From Muricea muricata (lineage: Eukaryota; Cnidaria; Anthozoa; Malacalcyonacea; Plexauridae), in NCBI GenBank assembly GCA_963855995.1, contig OY979723.1, forward strand, positions 3,808,501 to 3,872,500: DNA of 64,000 nucleotides, read 5' to 3'. Shown here piece after piece: positions 21,851 through 33,457 of the stretch. The number at the start of each line of letters is the position of its first letter. Within the stretch, counting starts at the first letter, position 1. The translations under genes and the position numbers were made by a program. The notes under the pieces were generated by a model. The model saw only the letters and a list, made by a program, of their open reading frames with translations, did no database searches and had not been told where the DNA came from.

Positions 21851-24551
21851 TTAAAACTGTTGAATGTAGTGTTTTTATGTGTCAGGTCTTTTGGTAGAAT
21901 GTTCCACCATCTCGTTGATCTCGTCAAGAAAGACTTCTGATATGTTGCTGTCTTGCACTTTTTTGTTTTATATATCAGACTGTTCGGATCAGCAGATCTT
22001 GTTGCTCTTTCCCTGTTTTGGATTATTGGTAATAGCTCGTTATTGATGACTGCTATCCAATGAGTGCATTTGAAGAAGAAAACCATGTCAAGATCCTCGT
22101 GCCAGTAACATTCAGGAATTAAATCTAGTATTTCAAGTCTCTGGTTATAGCTAAACTCGCAGAAGAATGGAAGATCCAAAATGTACTTGGTTACTCGCCG
22201 TTGTACCCTTTCTATACGCTTAATCAACTTAACTGATTGGGAAGGCCAGACCTGAGAACCATAGCCTGGTTGGGAACGGACTAAGGACAGAAATAGGGTT
22301 CGACAAACGGAGGTAGCTTTTATGTCTAGCGTTTGCCTTCTTATATAACCTAACATCTTACTTGCTTGTGTGCATTGATATTCAACATGTTTTGTCCAGT
22401 TAAGGTTACATGAAGTCCACACTCCCAAGTCACGTTCAAAATCGATGCTTCCCAAGACAGTGTTGTGTAGTTTGTAAGGGTGTTCTATCTTCTTCTGTTT
22501 CCGCGTTATTCTTAGAATTTTGCCTTCTCAGCGTTAAGTTCCAGGTTGACATTGCTGGTGCTCACTTCGAAGTTTGTGAGGTCTTCTTGCAGCAAGGATG
22601 CGTCGTGTATGGAGTCTATGGTTCTGAAGAGCTTCGTGTCATCAGCGAAGGTCGCGATAGTTGAGTTACTTACGGTGTTGGAGAGGTGATTTTCGTACAA
22701 CAGGAAAAACAACGGACCAAGTATCGAACCTTGTGGAACTCCTGATGTTACGGCTAACGGTCTTGATGTTACTCCATGAACCGTTGTTTGCTGACGTCAA
22801 TTACTGAGATACGATGAGAACCAATTCAGGATGTTTCCACCGAACCCAAATTCGCGTAGTCGTTTCAGAAGCTTAGCATGACTTACTTTATCGAACGCCT
22901 TAGATAAATCTAGATAAATCATGTCAATTTGTTCACCACTGTCCAGTTTGCTCCCAATCTGCTCGAATACTTCAATAAGTTGTGTTACACACGATTTTCC
23001 TGGCACAAATCCGTGATGGCAAGGGTTTAATTGTTGGAATACATGATTTTTGATATTATAAAGAACACAACATTCCAACACTTTAGAGATAAGGGAAAGC
23101 AGCGAGATTGGTCGATAGTTCTCTACGTACGATTTCTCCCCTCGCTTATGCACAGGTACGACATTAGCTAATTTCCAATCATCAGGAAGGTTCCCGCAGC
23201 GTAATGATTTGTTAAAGAGTGCGCAAAGTGCTTGAGCGATCTGGTATGATAATTATCGATAATTATATTATGTTAATAGTCGTGGAGGAACTCCGTCGAG
23301 ACCGTGGGTTTTGTTGTTGTCTAAATTTCTCAGCACGGCAATTACCTCATCATTTGTTAGTGTTGTCTCGTCCAGTATAATGTCAGTTTTCGAATGATTT
23401 TCTTGCTGGTGCTCGGTATCAGAATCGTGCGTAAAGATGGAGGCGAAATACGTGTTAAATGTATTTGCTATTTCTACGTCATTGTTGGAAGATGTTCTTT
23501 CTGTGTTGCTCACTTTCATGGAAACTTTATCTGGAATGTTCGAAACTTTAGTTTTTGTCTTAAAAAATGACCAAAAGCGTTTCGGATTTTGTTCACGAAC
23601 GGAACAGATTGCGTTGATGTAGCTCAGTCGGCTTTCGCGTAACATTTGCTTAATCTTTCTACGTATATTTCGAAATCTATCTTTAAGGTTTTGACTTGGC
23701 AAGCGAGATCTCTTCATTGTCATTCTTATGGAGTTTTTCTTCTCGATGTACCGTTCATCGATGGGAGATGATTTCGTGGTTGAACTTTCTTCGTGGGAAC
23801 AAAATCCGATACTGCGGCAAAAAACCTATTTTTCCAGCTGCACCAATCTTGGTTGATATCACCATCATCTGATATTAGCCCTGTGAGGTCAAGTGAGGGA
23901 ATATGTGACCGAAGACCATCAAAATCAGCTCGACGGTAGTCAAATACAGTTCTTTTTATCTTTGGAATGGAGTTACACGACAAAGAAAGATTAAAAACAA
24001 TAGCGCTGTGGTCGGTGGAAACTTCTGTATCTGATGGCTTAACGACTTCACTTACTTTAATACGATCAGGAATACTAGTGATGACAAGGTCGAGATTGTT
24101 TTCTCCTCTAGTAGGACATGTGTTCATTTGCTCCAGGAAAAAGTCGTCAAGTATTTTAACAAACGCATGTTCATTCCCGCCAAACCCGTTTTTATTCGAT
24201 TGCCTGCACGCGCGCGGTAAACTGAGATCACCAGCAATCACAATGTTCGAATGACGTGTGGAAACATCTTGAAGAAACGATTCAAATGTATTCATCCAAC
24301 TTTTTTCTGCGTCTGGTGGCCGGTAACACGAGCAAACAAGCATTTTTATGTTAGACGTTGTTGTAATTTCAGCCACTGCAACCTCTATAGTTTATGTTTG
24401 TATTCAATTTCACGTACAGATTTAAATGTAAAAGTCTTTACCCCTAACAATACACCTCCACCGCACGTTATGCAATCGTTTCTAACAATGGTATATCCTG
24501 AAAGTAAAATTTCTGCATTGTTAACATTTGCAGACAACCAAGTTTCATTAA

Positions 24552-25069
24552 AGGGAAATGGCAACAAAAAATTTTATTGTCTCATTTGAAAGAAACTCTA
24601 AAATAATAAATAGAAGTGTATTGCAAAATTTTTATATCTGTTTTGCTTCAGGAGATATTGTCATCTCAATCAACGATCTGTCCGCCATCTTGGATTAATT
24701 TTTGACCTCATTAACAATGTTTTGGTGACGTCACAACAGGGATAAGCCAGTCGAAAATCCTCTTAAATACCTACTAACAATCAAATATTGTTTGAAATCT
24801 TCTCAGTCTGTGCTGAAATCCGAAACACTTGCCGTACATGCGGTTATGAGAGCATATTAACCATTGTGTTGTAAGAAAAAAAATCGCGTGATCCCTGTTG
24901 TGACGTATCATGCATATCCATAAGTATCCAAGATGGCGGACAACTAAAGATTTCAAGTCAAAATATCTCACCAAATAAGGCAGATATAAAAATTCTGTAA
25001 TAGACTTTTACATATTGTTTTGGAGTTTCTTTCAAATGAGACGATAAAAAATTTTGTTGCCATTTCCCT
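24552..25069. mobile_element. 518-bp MITE with TTAA target duplication, nested in the LINE
   Basis: TTAA occurs at 24548-24551 and 25070-25073. The termini are AGGGAAATGGCAAC and its complement, and inverted arms extend about 150 bp (CTCATTTGAAAGAAACTC; CCATCTTGGAT near the inner ends). Joining the flanks at one TTAA restores the LINE endonuclease frame as VCVNETWLS. TTAA targets are used by piggyBac and Kolobok superfamilies; which one cannot be decided here. No transposase is encoded. Confidence 0.9.
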
Positions 25070-25224
25070 TTAACGCAAACAATGTCAAAGTCTTCCGAAT
25101 GCACAAAATTTTGAAATCGCTAAAGATTACTTTCAGGTTTGTTGCTGTTGTTAAATTTTACTAAACTCGTCAAACTTTGTGCATTTATTGTAACACATTT
25201 AACTGAATCCTTTTCCTTGCATCT

Positions 25225-25248
25225 TGGCCCAGGATTGATTTCGACATC
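25225..25248 (-). other. 2A-like peptide motif in LINE ORF
   Basis: The minus-strand frame 25120-25347 contains GDVEINPGP after a hydrophobic stretch (SVFLIMLS). D-V-E-x-N-P-G-P is the 2A ribosome-skipping signature, known at the N-termini of ORFs in some APE-type LINEs of invertebrates. Confidence 0.8.
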
Positions 25249-25569
25249 ACCAGATAGCATAATGAGGAATACTGAGTAGGAAGTGTAGAGCATAAAGCGC
25301 AGACCAATAATTAGTTTTAACCGATTCGCCAATGGTCGTTGTTTCAAAGTTCGTCAACGCTTGAAGGCTTTGAAGAAGTTTATCGCATTTGTTCCTTCCA
25401 CGCAAACACATAACTTTTCCCAGATGGAAATACTTGAAGTTTTACGTGTTTTCGAATTAAATATTCCACAAAGTGTTATATATGCGCACATAAAAAGTAT
25501 CAAATTCCGCGAGCCGGAAATTTTCCGACCAACCGCCATGATGGCGTGTATAACAATGACAACAATGGT

Positions 25570-25640
25570 GTGTATAACAATTTTTTCTGGGAGAACAAAG
25601 TTTTACGCACAGAAGGAATAAATATAACAAAGAGATGGGC
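25570..25640 (+). pseudogene. GPCR 3' tail fragment
   Basis: ITIFFWENKVLRTEG-like sequence (one frameshift) followed by the ~100-bp tail also found after the pseudogene at 20190-20720. It is the only remnant of the upstream receptor of unit D; the rest was replaced by or deleted next to the LINE. Confidence 0.7.
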
Positions 25641-26137
25641 AAACGGTGACACTGCTCCTTTAAGCAGTGTGTTATTTTGGCTGGTAATCATTCTCTATGA
25701 AATAGACTGATTCATAATATTGTAATCAAACTAATATTCCTTTCTATCTTCTGGTTTTATTTGCCTTAATATAACTTTCATTAAAATTCAATCTATATAA
25801 TAATATTATCCTCCATAGTGAAATAATAAACTATGTTGAATGACACATTTTCTAAGGCTAAATAAAATCTTATACACGTTCATAATTTATTGAAGCTAAG
25901 AATATTAACTAGATATATCCATTCTCCAAGCTCAAATTAAGCTTAACAGATCCTCGATGTTCTGAAATAAAATAAAAAAGCAGCTGTCAAAGTTTGCTAT
26001 TGAGAGCACAAAAGCCGGAATATGACTTACAAGTAACTTGTCCCTCATTGCGGCGAAACGTATTTGACAGCTCGAAATTAAAGTAAATTTTAGTTTCTAA
26101 TATTGAAAATATAATTAACCTGCAAAGTGCCAAAAAA

Positions 26138-26379
26138 ACGTCGGCAATTATAGGCTCTCGTCTCCTGATCAGTTGGACGGTTGTAGTGTCCACAAGAAGG
26201 CCAAGTAGAGAAATGACTAACGCTTCAAATATAGCGGGTTTTATAGTGGTTCGATCATTTATTACCAATTTGCAGAACTGCTACCAAATATCAGTCATAT
26301 TCATTAACAGCTACTGTGTATCCCATTCAGTCGCGCTTGGCAAAATATCATAACCACGGAACGACAATTCGTTTCCAAA
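26138..26379 (+). promoter_or_regulatory. Conserved receptor upstream region (copy D)
   Basis: CGTCGGCAATTATAGGCTCTC with GTCTCCTGATCAGTTGG corresponds to the blocks at 8617, 11648 and 21220. The segment 25640-26370 is collinear with 20720-21445, including ATAATATTATCCTCCATAGTG. Confidence 0.35.
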
Positions 26380-27229
26380 ATGGATTTGAACGTTTACTTT
26401 CAATTAATATTTTTGTGCGTTTTGAACATAGTCTTTACTTTCTCTGGGATCGTTTTGAATACATTAGTAATAGCCAGTGTTTTGAAATCGTCACAACTCC
26501 GAAAGAAATTATGTCATTACATGATCATGGTGTTATCGTGTTCCGATTTGATCACAGTAATAGCGAACCATCCAGCAATATTGCTTTATCTTATCTCCTG
26601 GTTAACGGAGGATTACAATTTGTTTTCGAAAGCGACAGTCTTTCTGCATTTCGGTGATGTAATTCTTGGATTCTCCTTTTTCGTATTGCTCGTGATGAGC
26701 ATTGAACGATACCTGGGAGCATTACTATCCAATTTTCCATCGCACATCAGTGACCAAATGTAGATTGCTATCTCTCCTTGCATTACTGATCATTTTCCAC
26801 ATTACGTTCAGCGCGATTTCCACAAACGGCACGATCATATCCAGGACTATTGTTTTAATAATTTTTATCATTTTTGTATACCTCCCATTGGTGTGTTTCA
26901 ACACCAAACTGTTCAAAATTTCCAGAGAAGTGAGACGGAAAAAATCACCTGAGAAAAGAAGAACCATGAATCTGAAAAGTATTTCGACATGTTTACTGGC
27001 TGTTGCTTGTCTTGTGATGTTGTCTATTTCTACCAGTGTATATATTGTTTTTGATATTGTCTCTGAAAATAAATACGATACCAACTTGAGGTTATCTGGC
27101 GTTTGGGCAGAAACACTATGCACCATGAATTGTACATTTAACAGTTTGATCTTTTTTTGGAAAAACAAAATTTTGCGCACAGAAGGAATGAAGATACTAA
27201 AGACGCTAATCTTCCGGAGTCGTAGTTAA
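26380..27229 (+). pseudogene. GPCR with a single-base frameshift (copy D)
   Basis: MDLNVYFQLIFLCVLN to MSIERYLGA is intact, then one extra T at about 26722 (GGAGCATTACT versus GGAGCATACT in copy C) shifts the frame. In the shifted frame HYYPIFHRTSVTK, TM4, TM5 (LPLVCFNTKLFK), TM6 (STCLLAVACLVMLSIS), TM7 (NCTFNSLIFF) and helix 8 WKNKILRTEG are complete to the stop at 27229. Everything else is as in the intact genes. A recent loss, a segregating allele or a sequencing error are all possible. Confidence 0.9.
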
Positions 27230-28289
27230 AAACAACGAAAGTTATGATAAGCTAAACCTATTTTCTGTTGAGACATGGAACGATAATCGGAGCATAGCAT
27301 AAACTGAAGCTGAGTTCAGAATATAATATAAGAATAAATTTACAACATAATATATGTATGCATGCATGTTGTCGTTTGAAATTTTCACAGATTAATGCAC
27401 TAGATCTCGAGAGATATACTTAAAGTATTTATTCGAAGTTCTACTGTAATCTTATACGTAGTTTTGCTCCACAGTTTCTCCATGCAGCGTTTATTGTATT
27501 TTTTATGTAGATTTGAGTCAGCACAAGGACCTATACGAAAATGTCAGCAAGTTGTTAAAGAAGACAGATGTTCTATGTTACGTTATATTTATTGCCCATG
27601 ATAATTATTTTGTGCTGAATAAATGCTTCAAATCCATATCATTATCATAAAAACCAATTCAACGTAAGTTCTAGGATGTAACGATCTTGCGAGATTCTTG
27701 TTTATAATATATTTCTGTAACAGTGAAAATAATCTTATTAATTTTTGGAGCGGACGTATTATTTTCAAATTGCTCTGCCGGAGACAATATAATTTCTGGT
27801 AGAAATGGAAAATCTCGAGGGTTCTTATAAGTTTACAGGGTTCAAGAACTATAGAAGGTAAACACATGTAAATTTCTTCTTGTAAATATTCAAATACGTT
27901 TTTAAACATTATATTTGCGTATAGCCGGTCCAGATCAAGTACAATTTGGTTATGATTTCTATCTTATCTTTCAAATCAATGTCAACTTAATTGCTAATTG
28001 TTTTATCCGTTTTTGGAGCCCGTGTAAGATAAGCGTAATGATGTTTTAATTGTGTCCTAAACTACATCTTCACGATATTGACAAAAATAACAAGCCTACA
28101 GTAGTTAGCTAACTATTACTATGGCTTGATTGAGCAATTTTCCTCGTGTCTTCACCTCCAATTATATAAAATAATAGTCAAATGTAAAGGCGAACAATGG
28201 CGAAACGTAATATTAAAGTCTCAAAACAGATTCATACCGTTTATTTCTTCGGTATTTGGTCTTCTTTCCGTTTATTATTAAAAATTGTT
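27230..28289. other. Receptor 3' flank and spacer
   Basis: 27440-27660 matches the 3' flanks of units A and B (TTTTGCTCCA, AAAATGTCAGCAAGTTGTTA, ATATTTATTGCCC), so unit D shares ancestry with A and B beyond the coding region. No gene is seen in the remainder. Confidence 0.5.
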
Positions 28290-31168
28290 ATTAAAACTAT
28301 ATTTATTCACGCTTACCCCTTCAGCAATAGCTGATTTCCAAGGGGGGCGTGACAGTAAAAAGAAAACTATATACATAAATACAAATAAAGACAGTAAAAC
28401 TCAAGTACGATGTTAGGATAGACTAATGTCGGAAATTAAAGAATTAAAGGTATTTATCGATATTGAATTTTTAACTTCAGATGGTAAATTATTCCAAAGT
28501 TTTGCACCACTATAACTAATACTTTTTCTCATATATTCAGTTTTAGGTTTTGTCAGATAAAACCCAAAATCTGAATTACGTAAATTGTAATCATGTTGAG
28601 GAGCATTCGGATTTTGAAATGATTCGATTAGAACAGCTGGTGCTTGCCCGTGAATTATTCTATACATGAATCTGGCTTTCATAACAAGTCTACGTTGCTT
28701 CAACGTTTTCCATTGTAGCTCATTTAAGGCTGCTTCCGATTGCCCATGCTCGTTTCTATATCCCAATATAACCCTAGCTGCTTTATTTTGGAGTGACTGA
28801 AGTCTATTCGAAAGTGTAGCACCAATTGGCTCCCATATAAGGCAGCAGTAATCGAAATAAGGTTGAACCAAAGCACAATAGACAGATACAAGTGTTTCAC
28901 GAGTAACATATGGCTTAAGCTTCCTAATCGCTCCAATACCTGACGACACTTTTTTACATATTTCGTCCAGATGGGTGTCCCATAGTAAACATTGGTCGAT
29001 TTCAACACCTAAAGATTTTTTGTTTGTCACTCGATTTACAAGTCTGTTTGCTATCTGAATTACAGGATCATTTGTAAGTTTTCTAATCTTCTGTTTACTC
29101 CCAATTAAAAGGTATTCGGTTTTGATCAGATTTAGACATAATTTATTTGCTAAAAGCCACTTTTGAACATTGTTTAAGTCATGATTAATTTTGGATTCAA
29201 TTTCGGGTAATGCGATACCAGAGGCAGTGAAAGTAGTGTCATCTGCGAACATTCTTACTGTTGATTTTTCAATACAGTTTGGCAAATCGTTTATGTAAAT
29301 TAAAAACAGAAGAGGCCCCAATATAGACCCTTTGGGAACACCATAATCTATTTTATGAGGTTTGGATAGGTATCCATTGACATAACACCTTTGCGAACGA
29401 TTTCCCAAATATGAGGTAATAAGATTTAAAGCACATGGTTGCATACCAAGAAAGCTAAGTTTTCCAATTAAGATTTCATGATTCACAGTGTCAAAAGCTT
29501 TTTTAGATCAAGAAAAACTGCAATGTTGAGCATACCATCATCCATGTTTCTATACCATTCATTAGTAGAATGGAGCAATGCGTCAGCTGTTGAGTGCATT
29601 GGTCTAAAGCCAAACTGATGTTTGGAAATCAGATTATTGTTGTTTAAGTAAGCAAATAATTGCTTATGAAGAATTTTTTTAAAGATTTTGCTAATTGCTG
29701 ACAAAATTGAAATAGGACGATAATTATCGGCTAAGTTTTTTGGACCAGATTTATGTAAGGGAATAATTTTAGCAACTTTCCACTCTGTAGGAAATATTTC
29801 TGTTTGAATCGAATAATTAAATAAATTTGTTAGAGATTGAGCAATAACAGGGGCAGCAATTTTTAAAATTTTGGCTGGAATTTTATCAAGACCTGTAGCT
29901 TTTGAGGCAGAAATTGAAAGCAACATGTGAAAAACTGTATATGTATCAATAGTTTGGAAATGAAATGTATCGGTAGTTTTTATCATAAATTCATCATATT
30001 TGAAATTTCCTTCGCCAACAGAATTAGCAATCTTAGACCCCACACCTGAGAAGTAATCATTGAAGCATTCAGTGACCTCATCAGGCATTACAATGTCCTT
30101 GTCTTCTACTTTAAGATTGAATGTTGTTGGTTTGGACTGATTACGACCCAATATGCCATTTATGGTCTTCCAAGCATCTTTTGGGTCATTATACTTTTAT
30201 GAATTAAATTCTTGTAATAAATTTCTTTATCTTTGCGAATGGTACAGTTTACTCTATTTCTGAGTGCTTTGAAAGCATTCCAGTCAATTTCAGATTTGGA
30301 AATCATAGCTTTACGTTTAAGACGATCTCTTTCATGAATTAGATTTTTGGTGTTTTTATTAATCCAAGGAATATGTCTTTTTGATCTGATTCTTTTAGAT
30401 TGAATTGGCGCGTGTTTATCAAGAACATTCAGAAAGAGAGTTTTCCAAAGGGTCCATCTTAAATTTACATCAGATTCATGATCGATTAGGTCCCATGGTT
30501 GTTTCCAAAGTTCCTCAAGAAATTTGTCACATTTGAAATGCTTGTAATTTCGGATTTCTATGCACCTGTGCGAATTAATTTTGACATTTGAATTAATTTT
30601 TCTTACCACGTATATGAGGTTGTGATCACTTACACCAATAAGGACCACATCCGTCAAAATTACGTGTTCCGGATTTGACGTGACGCATATGTCTAACAAG
30701 CTACTAGTAAATTGAGTAACACGTGTCGGTGTATTTATCATTTGATAAAGTTGATATGATTCCAAAAGTAGATTTAGCTTTTTTGTTACATGACTTGATG
30801 TATCCAACATATTGCAATTTAAATCGCCAAGTAGATAGAATTCATTATGCTCACAATCAAACTTACTAATGAAATATTCAATTTTTCCAAAAATATCAAC
30901 AGTACTGTTAGGTAGCCTGTATATTGTGGAAACAATAAAAGGTCTTGAGTTAGGTTTATGAATCTCAATAACCACAGCTTCCAAAGTGTCAGGTATAGTA
31001 TGACTTAGATTGCAATAACTTATCTTATTTCTAACATAGATGCAGACACCACCCCCGTTTCTATTACGATCATTACGAATAATGTCGTAATTTGGAATAT
31101 TTACTAAGTCGTCGGGAATAGAGTGATCAAATCTAGTTTCGTTTAAAGCTAAAATATCAAAATTTTTT
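28290..31168 (-). mobile_element. APE-type LINE (CR1/L2-like), 5'-truncated, two frameshifts
   Basis: Minus strand, in order: endonuclease (LALNETRFDHSIPDD, RNGGGVCIYVRN, FYLLGDLNCNML, GVSDHNLIYV), linker (RDRLKRKAMISKS), reverse transcriptase (SASKATGLDKIPAKIL, YRPISILSAISKIFKK, GVPKGSILGPLLFLIYIND, FADDTTFTASG) and a C-terminal domain ending INTFNSLISDISLS. Frameshifts lie near 30190 (IHK to YNDPKDAWKT) and near 29505 (FLDLKK to AFDTVNHE); otherwise it reads cleanly, so it is younger than the LINE at 21.85 kb. The 3' UTR has TTGGAAATCAGCTATTGCTG and AATAAA. The 5' end is truncated inside the endonuclease near 31168. Confidence 0.92.
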
Positions 31169-31963
31169 GTAGCAAGTAAAACACAAATCTCGTTTCATGT
31201 TTTTTATTCGAAAAACTCTTCTTTTTGACATAAAAGCCAATCAACCCTTTCGCGCCTTGCCGAATACGACAGCCATGTCGTGAGCAAAATGACAACACGA
31301 TTTTCTTTACTAGTGAGAAAAACCGTATAGCCAATCAAAATGCTAATACGATAATTTTTCACTAGTTAAAAAAAAATCGTACGGCCAATGAAAACGGTTA
31401 TTCGCTTCTCGTTAGTAAAAATACAATTTTTCTTTCACTCATTTACCTCGCGTAAATCTTTATATGTATGGCATAAATATATTTCTAAACTCATTAATAA
31501 TTCATGAGAGAAACACAAAGGAAATCATAGCCGTGACTAGAGTCTATTAATGAGATAAAACACATGTCGATTTTCACAAATCTTTTTCTTCGATTTTCTC
31601 GGCTTATACAACATCTATATTGAAAATTCTTTTATATACAAACAGACAAGATGGGTATAAAATGAATCGATTTAGAAGTCATTTAAAACACTCGCAATTC
31701 GCGCTTTATCAGATATATAACGCTCGGCTTCGCCTTGCGTTGTATATCTGATAAAGCACTCCTGCGCGTGTTTTAATTTAAATATTACATACATTGTGTA
31801 AACATAAACTAAAACACCCCATATTTAATTCTCACTAGTGAAGATATCAAAAAATGTGTAACGCATGAAAAACGTGAAAAACGTTATAATAAAAAATAGG
31901 TACGCATTGCGTACATGTAGGTAGCCGCTAATGAAGTCAACGAAACACTACTAGTTGTTTCAA
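31169..31963. other. Spacer with CCAAT-bearing repeats and a palindrome
   Basis: GCCAAT recurs near 31238, 31332 and 31385 in degenerate ~55-bp units that also carry ACTAGT or related sequence. An imperfect palindrome at 31682-31785 pairs GCTTTATCAGATATA with TATATCTGATAAAGC and TTTAAAACAC with GTGTTTTAA around CGGCTTCGCC. No coding gene. Confidence 0.55.
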
Positions 31964-32264
31964 GGCCGTAGGAAGATGAAAAAGTTAGGGGGGCTCTTTG
32001 AGCGCCTTCGGCGCAAGTGCTGCTAGGGAGTCCAGGGACACGTCCGCCCCCGAATTTTTTTTATTTTTAGGATGCTCAAACATGTTTTTCTGCACTTTTG
32101 AGGTAAGTTTTACCATAATCATTGGATTAAGACAGGTGTAAGACTGTAGACTGTTAAAACGTGTATTTACTTCAACACTCAAAGGTGATTTTAGGGGGGC
32201 TAAGCCCCCCTGCCTTTGAAGTTAGGGGACTCAAGCCCCCCCTGCCCCCGTGGTTCCTACGGCC
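31964..32264. mobile_element. Short TIR element with GGGGGGC-rich ends
   Basis: GGCCGTAGGAA (31964-31974) pairs with TTCCTACGGCC (32254-32264). Inside are several G6-C6 hairpins such as GGGGGGCTAAGCCCCCC. GTTGTTT flanks both sides (about 31954 and 32269), a possible target duplication. No transposase; non-autonomous. Confidence 0.6.
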
Positions 32265-32759
32265 ATGGGTTGTTTGTTTGTTTTAAATTGTTTGTTTGTT
32301 TTAGATTGTTGCGGTAGATCGATTTACAGAAAAAAAAACAAAAAAAGTACATGCAACAATACCAAAACATGTTAAAGTTGTGCACCATAGACCTTACTTC
32401 TTACAATATTGGCATCTCATGGCATTTAACTACTGTGACTCTGTGACCAGCTCCAGAATGTTAGCAAAGTATGAACAATACCAGCTTTACTAACGCTTAC
32501 ATTACCCACATATTTTATGATATTTGAAAGCAAAGAACATAAAAATTGTATTTAACATAACAATTTTTCTAGTACAAAAACAACTTACAACATTTAACAG
32601 CATACAGCTGTATTATCCAAAATAATATCAATATTAAAGTGTACAATAAAGTATATAATACCATAGACATGTTTTGTTATAAAATATCAATATAGTGTTC
32701 ATAATATCAATACGTTTAGTGTTACATTATTGAAGAGTTCAATGCCAATGTCAGTTTAG
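32265..32759. other. Spacer, no gene seen
   Basis: Begins with TTGTTTGTTTG-type low complexity at 32269-32310, then AT-rich DNA with no supported frame. Confidence 0.4.
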
Positions 32760-33325
32760 TGTTCACTGCACTGTAATGCCGGATACAATCTTGGTGCGAT
32801 TTACAAAGGTAATTTCTACTGAGGATGGTATAGTCAGCAATTTCTCTACAAGGTTATCTCCACATACCATGATTGTGTTTAGAGTTGTTTGGTTCCAGAT
32901 ATTCACTGATTTGATTTCTTTGTACACAATTGCACTTAATTACATTGCCACACAATGTTTTCCAGCATTCGATCCGAATAAATTGTTACCATGGTTAAAA
33001 CTAACATGAACTGTGTAAGAGCAATCCACAAAGACCACAATATCACTAATATAGTTGGGCCAGGGTTTTCTTCCACATCATTTGAAAGCTTTAGTAACTG
33101 TCCAATGTTATAAACATTGTCTGGATACTGTGCATTTTCTTTACATATTGTATGAAACCTGAATTTAATGTTTCGAGGTAGAAGTAAACTAATATAAAAT
33201 TTTAGCAACATTTCATTCCAAAATTGACCTTGAAAGTTACTTTTATGGCCTTCCATGAAATTGTGATGAGAACCAATTCGGGATCGATATATTTCAATTG
33301 TCACTCCCATATTCGATGTTTGCAA
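32760..33325 (-). mobile_element. Decayed transposon ORF with canonical 2A motif
   Basis: The minus-strand frame from 33325 reads through a basic N-terminus (LLLPRNIKFRFHTIC) to LLKLSNDVEENPGP (2A core at 33056-33079). After a frameshift the reading continues as YISDIVVFVDCSYTVHVSF, then NLFGSNAGKHCVAM, a stop, and LSAIVYKEIKSVNIWNQ with CGDNLVEKLL. The NAGKxCVA-type motif after a 2A is, to my recollection, found at the start of long ORFs of cnidarian transposons, possibly a cysteine-protease-like domain. The family is not certain. The copy is dead and lacks the rest of its body. Confidence 0.6.
33056..33079 (-). other. 2A peptide motif (DVEENPGP)
   Basis: Exact match to the 2A consensus core, preceded by the hydrophobic LLKLSN typical of active 2A sequences. 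It lies in a decayed transposon ORF. Confidence 0.8.
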
Positions 33326-33457
33326 TCTATTACACAGAAATAAGCATACTTAATAAAATTGAATAGCGTATTCAAAGTTGTTAGTAGCCAAAAAGTTATT
33401 GTAATGTCAATAAATTTGTATAACCTGCAGTTGGCAGGTAGCCTATATTTTCCAGTA

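Larger units (their letters stand above)
21851..25570 (-). mobile_element. APE-type LINE (CR1/Jockey-like), degenerate, with 2A motif
   Basis: Read on the minus strand: an N-terminal hydrophobic region with a 2A-like motif (25225-25248); an apurinic endonuclease domain (NETWLSANVNN, GGGVLLGVK, SCYRPPD, IVIAGDLSLPRAC, STDHSAIVF), about 23720-24570; a linker with PKRFWSFFKTK and DGVPPRLLT; then reverse transcriptase with YRPISLLSLISKVLE, DLSKAFDKVSHAKLL, GVPQGSILGPL and FADDTKLFR, and a C-terminal region (RDLGVWTSCNLNWTKHVE). It is dead: a TGA follows SSYLSN, a frameshift follows NAEKAK, and another lies near 23260. A TTAA MITE interrupts the endonuclease. The 3' end stops at the coding C-terminus, with no 3' UTR before receptor sequence. 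The 5' boundary near 25570 is approximate. Confidence 0.9.
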
